A DNA stretch of 13,176 nucleotides, taken from assembly GCA_900319835.1 (NCBI GenBank), contig ONPY01000036.1, positions 32,784 through 45,959 on the forward strand, given 5' to 3'. The position numbers were made by a program, and so were the translations under genes. This DNA is from an uncultured Eubacteriales bacterium. Lineage in GTDB: Bacteria > Bacillota_A > Clostridia > Oscillospirales > Oscillospiraceae. This document shows, one piece after another, positions 1 to 7,791 of the stretch. How positions within the stretch are numbered: position 1 is the first letter of the stretch; every line of letters starts with the position of its first letter. Below the pieces are notes generated by a model. The model searched no databases. It saw only the letters and a program-made list of their open reading frames with translations, and was not told where the DNA came from.

Positions 1-1194
1 GCCCCCGGCAAAGGCGATGGCACAGGTGTGGAGCAGATCCTCCTCGGTGACATTCTTGTTGATGGCGTCGCGGAGGCGCTGGCTTCCTCCCTCGACCGCG
101 AAGGTCAGGCCGCTCTTGCGCACCTTTTGGAGCTTTTCCATGATTTCCATGGAGAAGTTGTCCGCCCGCAGGGATGGTAGAGAGAGTCCGATGCTGCGGC
201 TCTCGCAGTATTCCAGCAGCCCGTCGCAAAGTCCGGGCAGCGGCCGGTAATCGCTGGTGGAAAGTGAGAGCAGGGTCACATCTTCATGTCCCGTATTCTT
301 CAGCGCCTCGATGCCCTGTTTGATCAGGGTCTCCGGTTTTTTCGCCCGGATGGGGCGGTAGATATACCCGGCCTGGCAGAAGCGGCAGCCGCGGACACAG
401 CCGCGAAACAGCTCCAGATTGACCCGGTCGTGTACAACTTCGGTGGAGGGTACAATGGGGTTGGTGGGATAGGGCGAGTTGTCCAGGTCCACCACAATCC
501 GCTTGGTCACCTTTTCCGGCGCGCCGTCCTTCGCTGTAATCGCGGCCACGGTTCCGTCCTCGCGGTAGGAGATCTCATAGAGGGAGGGCACATACACGCC
601 CTCGATCTGCGCCGCGCGGCGGAGAAAAACGCGCTTGCTCCACCCCTCCTCCTTAGCCTGCTTCAAAAGAGCCAGGAGTTCGTTGTTCATCTCCTCCCCT
701 TCGCCGATGACGAAGAGATCCAGAAAGTCCGCCATGGGCTCGGCGTTGACCGCGGCGGAGCCCCCCGCGAAAACCAGGGGGAGCAGACTGTCCCGATCCG
801 CGCTTTTCAGCGGCAGACCCGCCTGGTCCATCATGTCCAGCACGGTGGTATAGGCCATCTCATAGCCGACGGAGAAGGCCAGCACGTCAAACTTGTCCAA
901 GCTGTCGCCGCTCTCCAGCGCGTAAAGTGGGATCTGCGCCTTCTTCATCTCCTCGTACATATCGCCCCAGGGCGCAAAAACACGCTCACACCAGACGTAG
1001 GGCAGACTGTTCATGGTGTGATACAGGATGCTCATGCCGAGGTTGGACATGCCGATCTCATAGGTATCCGGAAAGCAGAAAGCAACCCGGAGTGCCACCT
1101 TCTCCGCTTCCTTGATGATCTGATTGTATTCGCCGCCGGTATAGCGGGCCGGTTTCTGCACGCGGGGCAGAATCCGTTCCAGGCGTTTATCCAT
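1..1194 (-). CDS. B12-binding radical SAM protein, TIGR03960 type (3' end cut by window)
   Basis: The frame is open from an ATG at 1194 to base 1, giving the first 398 residues of a longer protein. The start is supported by GGGAG eight bases upstream. Residues about 30-180 look like the N-terminal cobalamin-binding-like domain of this family (FPDTYEIGMSNLG near 41-53, FAGGSAAVNAEP near 142-153, IGEGEE near 163-168). The radical SAM cluster motif follows as C266, C270 and C273 (RGCVRGCRFCQAG), the spacing that binds a 4Fe-4S cluster and S-adenosylmethionine. The family is known mainly from gene order: it often sits beside a partner radical-SAM-linked protein (TIGR03936), an RNase E/G and the rplU-rpmA ribosomal genes, with an M50 protease just upstream. 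The M50 gene is present here, 36 bases upstream, presumably in the same operon; the partners would lie beyond the left edge. The reaction catalysed is not known to me. Family assignment is firm, function open. Confidence 0.92.
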   Translation of the reverse strand, partial: MDKRLERILPRVQKPARYTGGEYNQIIKEAEKVALRVAFCFPDTYEIGMSNLGMSILYHTMNSLPYVWCERVFAPWGDMYEEMKKAQIPLYALESGDSLDKFDVLAFSVGYEMAYTTVLDMMDQAGLPLKSADRDSLLPLVFAGGSAAVNAEPMADFLDLFVIGEGEEMNNELLALLKQAKEEGWSKRVFLRRAAQIEGVYVPSLYEISYREDGTVAAITAKDGAPEKVTKRIVVDLDNSPYPTNPIVPSTEVVHDRVNLELFRGCVRGCRFCQAGYIYRPIRAKKPETLIKQGIEALKNTGHEDVTLLSLSTSDYRPLPGLCDGLLEYCESRSIGLSLPSLRADNFSMEIMEKLQKVRKSGLTFAVEGGSQRLRDAINKNVTEEDLLHTCAIAFAGG

Positions 1195-1230
1195 CGTATT
1201 CTCCCGTGTTAGAAAAAAGTCAGGTGTATT

Positions 1231-1851
1231 TTATAATAGTTTCCTCCCTTTTACAAGGGGAAGTCTCTCATTTTCAAGCAGAAGCCAAAGCCCCGCGGTG
1301 AGCATGGCTGTGCTTTTTTTCCTAAGAAGCAGGGCTGTTCCAGCTATAAACAGCAGGGCAAGCGCCGTGCCGGAGATCCAGGTGATCAGCCGTTCTGCTT
1401 CTTCTTCCTCGAGAAAGGACAGACAGAGAGCTTCCAGCACCCGTCCCCCGTCCAGCGGCAGAATCGGCAAAAGATTAAAGCCGGTCAGCAGCAGGCTCAC
1501 GCTCCCGCTGACGGAAAGCCAGTCCGGAAGCTCTCCATGTGCCAGAAGGACCAAAAGCGCATACAGCAGCCCGGCCAGCGGACCCGCCAATGCGGCAGCC
1601 ACCTCATAAAACCAGCCGCCAAGCCCGTCGTAACGGATCATCAGTCCCCGCGCCTCCAGTCCCAGTGTCCGCGGATGATACCCGAGCAGGCCGAGCGCAA
1701 GCAAATGTCCCAGCTCGTGTACCGCAACGGGCACCAGCAGCGCAGGCAGCAGCGCGGAATCGCGCGTCAGATACAGCGCGATCAGACTCAGCGCTGTAAA
1801 AAAGCTGAGTGCCGCCGCTTCCCTCCGGGTGTTGTTTCCTTTTTTGTCCAG
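1231..1851 (-). CDS. M50 (SpoIVFB-like) intramembrane zinc metalloprotease, probable CTG start
   Basis: This is a polytopic membrane protease. From the proposed start it has 206 residues. The zinc site is HELGH at 45-49 (H45, E46, H49), and the third ligand is D134 in NLLPILPLDGGR, as in S2P/SpoIVFB proteases. It has no CBS domain, so it is shorter than Bacillus SpoIVFB (about 290 residues). The first in-frame GTG (1734) would begin only five residues before HELGH and remove the first membrane helix, which is clearly encoded upstream (LSFFTALSLIALYL). The frame is open up to a stop at 1870-1872, and that interval holds no ATG, GTG or TTG. A CTG at 1849-1851 has GGGGAGG eight bases upstream and is my chosen start. 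The alternative is that the gene has lost its start. A weak -10-like TAGAAT lies at 1888-1893 without a good -35. The substrate is unknown. In this setting a pro-sigma factor or a cell-envelope protein is possible, but this is inference. Confidence 0.8.
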   Translation of the reverse strand: MDKKGNNTRREAAALSFFTALSLIALYLTRDSALLPALLVPVAVHELGHLLALGLLGYHPRTLGLEARGLMIRYDGLGGWFYEVAAALAGPLAGLLYALLVLLAHGELPDWLSVSGSVSLLLTGFNLLPILPLDGGRVLEALCLSFLEEEEAERLITWISGTALALLFIAGTALLLRKKSTAMLTAGLWLLLENERLPLVKGRKLL

Positions 1852-1904
1852 TCCGCCGCCCTCCCCTGTTCAGGGTTTCATCTTCGCATTCTATGGGATC
1901 GGGC

Positions 1905-1939
1905 AAAAAGAAATTCCGCTTGAAGCGGAATTTCTTTTT
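1905..1939 (-). terminator. Strong bidirectional rho-independent terminator after pepD
   Basis: Two perfect 17-base arms (1905-1921 and 1923-1939) surround a single base. The core stem is GAAATTCCGC paired with GCGGAATTTC, flanked by an A5 tract on one side and a T5 tract on the other. Read on the minus strand, it begins a few bases after the pepD stop (1942-1944) and ends in TTTTT, so it terminates pepD. Its symmetry would let it act on plus-strand transcripts as well. It implies that the M50 gene downstream has its own promoter or depends on readthrough. Confidence 0.9.
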
Positions 1940-1941
1940 CA

Positions 1942-3396
1942 TCAAGCTTTCCAGTTTTCCAGGAAACGGCACACGATCTCATATAGCCGCTCCGTGGAGG
2001 AGATGCTCAGGCGCTCGCGTACGGAGTGCACCTCAAGCAGATTCGGGCCCATGGAGACGCAGTCAAGCCCCGGGATCTTTTCCATGAACAAGCCGCATTC
2101 CAGTCCGCCATGGGTCGCGGTAATCTCCGGCTTCTTGCCCAGCACCGCCTCGCAGGCGGATGAGAGTGCATCGCGTAGGACGGACTCTCTCTTGAAAGCC
2201 CAGCCGGGATAGGCACTGTGGGCGGAGAACTCCGCGCCGAAGACCTCACAGAGTGCCTGCAGGCGTTCCACCACCATCTGCTTCTGGCTTGCGAGCGCGG
2301 AGCGGATGCTGTAGCTGAGCTTGATGCCCTGCTGATCCGTGGAAATGACGCCCAGGTTCAGCGAAGTCTGCACAAGGCCGGGAATGTCCATGCTCATGGC
2401 CTGAATCCCATAGGGGCAGAGCAGCATCATGTTGAGCAAATCATGCGTTCTGGCAGCGCTGAACATGCTTTCCGCCTTCTTGCAGGGGACGGAGGACATG
2501 CGCAGGCCGGGGTCTGCTGCGGCGTATTCCGCCTGAAAGACCTTCTCGTACTCCGCGCAGAGCTCCGCAAAACGCTCGGCCTTCCGGCCGGACAATGCCA
2601 CCACCGTCCCGCAGAACAGCGGGATCACATTGGTAAAGGTGCCGCCCTCCATGGAGCAGACGCGCAGCCCGGTCTCCTTTTCCGCCAGGTGCAGGAAGCG
2701 CCCGGTCAACTGCGTGGCGCTGGCCCGGCCCTTGTCGATCTCGGCGCCGGAGTGGCCGCCCTTCAGGCCCTCCACTTTCAGTTCAAAGCAGACATAATCC
2801 GCGGGGACTTCTTCCCACTGGGCCTTGAACAGGCAGTCCGTACGGACGCCGCCGGCGCAGCTGACTGTGAGGAAGCCCTCCTCCTCGGAGTCCAGGTTCA
2901 CCAGGAACCTGCCCTTCAGATCGGAGCAGTCCAGACCGATGGCACCGTCCATACCGGTCTCCTCGTCGGTGGTAAAGACCGCTTCGATCCGCGGATGCTT
3001 GAGCGTGTCGTCGTCGAGGATCGCCATGATGATGGCGACCGCAATGCCGTTGTCCCCACCCAGAGAGGTCTTGTAAGCCTTGACCCAGTCGCCGTCTACC
3101 ACGAGGTTTAAGCCGTCGGTCTTCATGTCGATGCCGCAGTCCGGCTCGAAGGCGCAAACCATATCGATGTGGCCCTGTAGAATCACCGCAGGCGCCTGCT
3201 CGTAGCCGGCGCTGGCCTCCTTGACGATAACCACGTTATTGTACGCATCCTGTCTGACCTGCAGGCCGCGCTCTTCAGCAAAATTGACGCAGAGATCGCT
3301 GATCTGCCGGGTATTGCCGGAGCCGTGAGGCACCGAGCAGAGCATTTCAAAAAACGCAAAAACTTTTTCCGGTTTCAGCCCTGATAAAACTCCCAT
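1942..3396 (-). CDS. pepD: Aminoacyl-histidine dipeptidase (M20 family, PepD)
   Basis: This is a cytosolic di-zinc dipeptidase that hydrolyses Xaa-His and many other dipeptides. With the ATG at 3396 it has 484 residues, matching the family length of about 485. GGAGG lies six bases before that ATG; an in-frame extension upstream to 3483 has no such site and lacks family-like sequence. The metal and catalytic residues are in order: H76 and D78 (QGHIDMV), bridging D115 (SLGGDNGI), catalytic E145 and ligand E146 (TTDEETG), D169 (LDSEEEG) and H457 (LLEVHSVRE). These equal the E. coli PepD positions shifted by four. The lid/dimerisation domain begins around GGHSGAEIDKGR. All key residues are present, so the enzyme should be active. 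It lies just downstream of the importer operon, is served by its own predicted promoter (3449-3477), and ends at the terminator at 1905-1939. A metabolic link with the importer is possible but unproven. Confidence 0.95.
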   Translation of the reverse strand: MGVLSGLKPEKVFAFFEMLCSVPHGSGNTRQISDLCVNFAEERGLQVRQDAYNNVVIVKEASAGYEQAPAVILQGHIDMVCAFEPDCGIDMKTDGLNLVVDGDWVKAYKTSLGGDNGIAVAIIMAILDDDTLKHPRIEAVFTTDEETGMDGAIGLDCSDLKGRFLVNLDSEEEGFLTVSCAGGVRTDCLFKAQWEEVPADYVCFELKVEGLKGGHSGAEIDKGRASATQLTGRFLHLAEKETGLRVCSMEGGTFTNVIPLFCGTVVALSGRKAERFAELCAEYEKVFQAEYAAADPGLRMSSVPCKKAESMFSAARTHDLLNMMLLCPYGIQAMSMDIPGLVQTSLNLGVISTDQQGIKLSYSIRSALASQKQMVVERLQALCEVFGAEFSAHSAYPGWAFKRESVLRDALSSACEAVLGKKPEITATHGGLECGLFMEKIPGLDCVSMGPNLLEVHSVRERLSISSTERLYEIVCRFLENWKA

Positions 3397-3417
3397 ATGC
3401 TTCCTCCATAAATACAG

Positions 3418-3436
3418 CCCATGCCGACAGCATGGG
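3418..3436 (-). other. Hairpin in the pepD leader
   Basis: A 7-bp perfect stem (CCCATGC with GCATGGG) and a 5-base loop lie between the small importer gene and pepD. Read on the minus strand, it is followed by CTGTATTTAT, a poor T tract, so it is a weak terminator at best for the importer operon. It would lie within the first bases of the RNA from the predicted promoter at 3449-3477 and end about 22 bases before the pepD ATG, leaving the ribosome binding site free. It may stabilise the 5' end or attenuate readthrough. On the plus strand the following bases are T-rich, but no plus-strand gene ends here. Confidence 0.6.
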
Positions 3437-3448
3437 ATGTTTTGTTGT

Positions 3449-3477
3449 ATTGTATCAGAATTCTTCGCCCAGGTCAA
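3449..3477 (-). promoter_or_regulatory. Sigma-A-type promoter for pepD inside the end of the upstream gene
   Basis: Reading the minus strand, TTGACC (3472-3477) and TACAAT (3449-3454) are separated by exactly 17 bases. Each box matches the consensus at five of six positions. The -35 lies in the codons for the C-terminal FDL of the preceding protein, and its stop codon falls in the spacer. Transcription would start near 3442, giving a leader of about 45 bases with the hairpin at 3418-3436 and the GGAGG of pepD. pepD would therefore be expressed independently of the importer. Confidence 0.7.
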
Positions 3478-3922
3478 ACTCATCCGCGCTGGGGACTTCC
3501 TCGTCGGCGGCCTCGTCCGGAATCAAGGAGACAAATTCAGATGTGGTGACCTCCTCCGGCAGTCCGGCCAGGAAGCCGGGGATGTTGACAACGATGCCGT
3601 CCATGCTGTAGGGGAGCTTGAAGCGGTAGGTATATTCCTGTTCGCTGCCGCCCTTTTCCTGCATGACGCGCAGGGTCATCTCAAAGCTCTGGCCGATATT
3701 GGTGGCGGAACCGCGCTCCTTTTCATAGAGCTTGGCAGCCTGCTCGCCCTTGACGAGCACCGTGACCTTGTAGGGCGCCTCATATGTTACGCCCTGGTAT
3801 TCGATCGCTTTGTTGTCGAAGTACACCGTGTGGCCGCGTCCGACGATCATCATGCAGGCGGCGATCAGCACCAGAAGAAGGATCGCACCGATGCGGAACA
3901 AAAGGCTTCTCTTGTTACTCAT
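3455..3922 (-). CDS. Small membrane-anchored protein of the importer operon (DUF6672-like)
   Basis: The protein has 155 residues. A single N-terminal transmembrane helix (about 9-28, preceded by the basic MSNKR) is followed by an extracytoplasmic domain rich in alternating hydrophobic residues (HTVYFDNKAIEYQG, APYKVTVLV), probably beta-structured, and a very acidic tail from about 137 (PDEAADEEVPSADEFDLGEEF minus its first residues). No lipobox cysteine follows the helix. Its ATG overlaps the end of the upstream permease gene by eight bases, which points to translational coupling and a part in the importer. Small proteins in this position next to BPD_transp_2 permeases are, as I recall, classed as DUF6672; I hold that assignment loosely. 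It could be an accessory subunit that docks the binding protein or stabilises the permeases. No enzymatic motif is visible. Confidence 0.85.
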   Translation of the reverse strand: MSNKRSLLFRIGAILLLVLIAACMMIVGRGHTVYFDNKAIEYQGVTYEAPYKVTVLVKGEQAAKLYEKERGSATNIGQSFEMTLRVMQEKGGSEQEYTYRFKLPYSMDGIVVNIPGFLAGLPEEVTTSEFVSLIPDEAADEEVPSADEFDLGEEF

Positions 3923-5039
3923 TTGCGCCCGCCTCCCTTTCCTGCTCCATCTGGAGCTGCTGGCCGGCCTGGCTCTTGACCTTGCGCTTTTTGGTCTCGT
4001 ACATGATCAGAGCAACCGTGATGACCGCATAGGAGACAAAGACACGAAAGTACTCGCCGATCATGGAGTCGCCGGTGATGGTGGCGCCGGCCTTGGGGGC
4101 CACGATGAACATGGTGTGGAACAAGATCACGCCCAGGAACACGTTGCCAATGGAGGCCTTGTCAACGGACGCGCCGCCTACCAGCAGTGCCGCGATGCAG
4201 AACATGCCGATCTGCGAGTGGGAGCTGTAAGTGGCGATATTGCCCATGTTCTGCAGGTAGATCACCATGCCGAAGCCCGCGAGGGCAGTGGACATGACGA
4301 TGGAGATGATGCGCGTACGCTCGACGTTGATGCCGGCGTCACGGGCCACTTCCATATCCTGGCCGACCGCGCGCATATCCTGGCCGAGCTTGGTTTTGCG
4401 GAACCAGATGATAAACAGACACAGCAGGCCGATGAGGATAAAGGTCAGCACCGGAATCTTCACACCGCCGATGCGCACGGCCAGAAGGTTGTCCAGGCAC
4501 TGGCGCATGTTGATCAGGTCGACGGAGTTGCGGATGCCGTAGCCGCGTGGCAGCTTGACGTTGTTGTGCTTGATGGGGATGATGGGACCCATCATGTACA
4601 GCACGATCAGCTGATAGACGCCGTTCATGAAGAAGCTGATGATGTAGCTGGTAATCATCTCGCGGCCCTTGGCCATGTTCAGGATCTTGCCGCACAGGGT
4701 GCCGAGGGCGATGGAAAGCGGGATGGACAGGATCATCGCAAGCACTACGCCGGGAATGCCCCAGATCTGCCAGTCGGAGACCATGATCAGGGCAAGTTCT
4801 GCGGCCATGGCGCCAAGCGTCATGCCAAAGTTCAGGCCCATGCCGGCCATGATCGGGATCAGCAGGCAGAGAATGAGGAAGACGTTTCTGCCCATACGCG
4901 TCACGATCTCGTTGATCAGATAGCTCGGAGAGAAACCGGAGATGGGAATGCAGACCGCGCAGATCACGACAAACAGGATCGGAACCGAGTTGCTTCCGAT
5001 GAAGCTCAGAATCTTTTTGCCTAAGCTTTGATTTTTCAT
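3915..5039 (-). CDS. ABC importer permease, BPD_transp_2 family (second permease)
   Basis: The protein has 374 residues, is very hydrophobic, and has about eight to ten membrane helices. It belongs to the branched-chain amino acid/ribose/nucleoside class of permeases (PF02653). The cytoplasmic loop with the ATPase-contacting motif is near 224-240 (AVGQDMEVARDAGINVE), and a conserved GLNFGMTLGA segment near 68-77 matches the sister permease. The C-terminal tail (about 349-374) is charged and Gln/Glu-rich. The ATG at 5039 overlaps the stop of the upstream permease as ATGA, and GGAGG lies within that gene's end; this fixes the start. A longer reading frame upstream runs out of phase over the sister permease and is not real. 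The two permeases would form a heterodimeric channel for the solute captured by the DUF3798 lipoprotein. Confidence 0.93.
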   Translation of the reverse strand: MKNQSLGKKILSFIGSNSVPILFVVICAVCIPISGFSPSYLINEIVTRMGRNVFLILCLLIPIMAGMGLNFGMTLGAMAAELALIMVSDWQIWGIPGVVLAMILSIPLSIALGTLCGKILNMAKGREMITSYIISFFMNGVYQLIVLYMMGPIIPIKHNNVKLPRGYGIRNSVDLINMRQCLDNLLAVRIGGVKIPVLTFILIGLLCLFIIWFRKTKLGQDMRAVGQDMEVARDAGINVERTRIISIVMSTALAGFGMVIYLQNMGNIATYSSHSQIGMFCIAALLVGGASVDKASIGNVFLGVILFHTMFIVAPKAGATITGDSMIGEYFRVFVSYAVITVALIMYETKKRKVKSQAGQQLQMEQEREAGANE

Positions 5040-6112
5040 TTCGTCGCCTCCGTTTTCCGCGTCAGTGCATACAGGATCATACCCTGAGAGACGACAACAC
5101 GAATGACTTCGCTCATATCCATGTGGATCACCGAGTTCATGACGGTCGGGGTCATGGTGACGATGCCCTGGAAGAGGAAGGTTCCGATGATGACGTTGGG
5201 AATGGTCGCCTTGTTCACGGTGGCGCCGCCGATCAGAATGGCGGACACCGCAGGCAGAGCCATATAGAAGGGCGCCATGTACAGCTGAACAAAGCCAAAG
5301 CCCTGCTCGTACACCAGGATGCCGATGGCGGCAAGCCAGGTGGAGAGGATGACGGACAGCATGCGGATTTGGTCCACATTGACGCCAGCCGCCTTGGCAA
5401 AGGTGGGGTTGGAGCCCACGGCGGTCATGGCCGTGCCGGTCTTGGAGTGCAGGAAGGCCCACATGCCAAAGGCCAGCAGAGCAAAGAACAGCAGGCTGCC
5501 GGTGGGGATGGAGAGATTTCCGATGTTGATCTGCAGGAAGTTTGCAAGGACCTTATCGTAAAAACCCTCCAGGGAGATGGTGGTACGCAGGCCCTTGCCG
5601 GACAGACCCCAGACCATGGTGGGGCTCTTGTAGGGCAGGAGCAGCCACATCATACACATGAAGGACACGGAGGAGAAGCCCACATAAGTGGCGATCATCA
5701 TCTCGCCGCCCTTGATCTTGTTGAGCAGCCAACCGTAGAGGCCACCGAGCACGACGGCGAAGGGGGTCGCGATGAGAATGGCCATCAGGAAACTGACAGG
5801 TCCCGTAAAGCCAAACTCGATGGAGAGTGTGGCGCCGAGAAGGCCGGAAATGATGCCGAGTGGCAGGCCGAAATTCAGCCCGCAGCCGGAGTGGATCATC
5901 GGCACCATCGCAAGCACCATGACCGCATTCCAGCTGAAGCGGTTGATGGTGTTGCTGATCTGCATCCAGAAGCCGGCGCCGACAAAAGGCGCGGCAATGT
6001 AGAGCAGCAGAAGGAACGCCGCGATGATCAGTCTGGGAAGGCCGAAGCGGTTGGCGAAATCAGAGAGGCGATCCCGCATGCTCCTGTTGTTTTTGTCTAA
6101 GCTTTCGTTCAT
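5036..6112 (-). CDS. ABC importer permease, BPD_transp_2 family (first permease)
   Basis: The protein has 358 residues with a cytoplasmic basic N-terminus (about 1-25), then multiple helices from 27-43 onwards. The permease loop that contacts the ATPase is at about 231-248 (AVGSNPTFAKAAGVNVDQ). The segment CGLNFGLPLG at 77-86 parallels that of the second permease, so the two are diverged paralogues. AGGAGG lies five bases before the ATG, and the gene begins ten bases after the ATPase stop. Permeases of this fold serve ribose, galactose, xylose, autoinducer-2 and nucleosides as well as branched-chain amino acids, so the fold alone does not reveal the substrate. Confidence 0.93.
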   Translation of the reverse strand: MNESLDKNNRSMRDRLSDFANRFGLPRLIIAAFLLLLYIAAPFVGAGFWMQISNTINRFSWNAVMVLAMVPMIHSGCGLNFGLPLGIISGLLGATLSIEFGFTGPVSFLMAILIATPFAVVLGGLYGWLLNKIKGGEMMIATYVGFSSVSFMCMMWLLLPYKSPTMVWGLSGKGLRTTISLEGFYDKVLANFLQINIGNLSIPTGSLLFFALLAFGMWAFLHSKTGTAMTAVGSNPTFAKAAGVNVDQIRMLSVILSTWLAAIGILVYEQGFGFVQLYMAPFYMALPAVSAILIGGATVNKATIPNVIIGTFLFQGIVTMTPTVMNSVIHMDMSEVIRVVVSQGMILYALTRKTEATK

Positions 6113-6122
6113 GCTGACCTCC

Positions 6123-7712
<1,590 letters not shown>

Positions 7713-7737
7713 ATGTATATCCCTACCTGAAATCAAT

Positions 7738-7766
7738 GGGGAGGGATGGTCTCCCTCCCCTTTTTT
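7738..7766. other. Intercistronic hairpin between binding-protein and ATPase genes
   Basis: A perfect 9-bp stem (GGGGAGGGA at 7738-7746 with TCCCTCCCC at 7752-7760) encloses a 5-base loop. On the minus strand it is preceded by six A and followed by ATTGATTT, so it is a leaky terminator or 3' stability structure between the binding-protein stop (7792) and the ATPase ribosome binding site. On the plus strand it is followed by six T (7761-7766), a classical terminator shape. In binding-protein importers such structures commonly give the binding protein a large excess over the membrane parts; that role is inferred here. Confidence 0.75.
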
Positions 7767-7791
7767 AGTTGCTGATGAAACTGTGGGTCAA

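Noticed and set aside
286..1212. Long plus-strand frame of 308 codons opposite the radical SAM gene
   Set aside because: Mirror of a GC-rich real gene; His/Gly-rich translation with no family features, while the minus strand encodes conserved motifs throughout.
1888..1916. Promoter for the M50 gene
   Set aside because: TAGAAT is a fair -10, but the -35 position falls in the terminator stem with no match to TTGACA, so it is not listed as a feature.
1604..1972. Minus-strand reading frame of 122 codons crossing the pepD terminator
   Set aside because: It spans the terminator hairpin and covers the M50 coding region in another frame, with low-complexity Ala/Arg-rich composition; a shadow.
3397..3483. 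N-terminal extension of PepD to 513 residues
   Set aside because: It covers the predicted promoter, leader hairpin and end of the previous gene. Start at 3396 gives the family length and zinc-ligand positions only four off E. coli PepD.
3810..5024. Long plus-strand frame of 404 codons opposite the permease
   Set aside because: The translation is dominated by His, Asp and Gln, typical of the antisense of a hydrophobic membrane protein; no ribosome site or plausible fold.
5040..5462. In-frame extension of the second permease to a 515-residue protein
   Set aside because: The extra residues come from reading the sister permease gene in another frame. The ATG at 5039 has a proper ribosome site, overlaps the upstream stop as ATGA, and the protein then has normal length.
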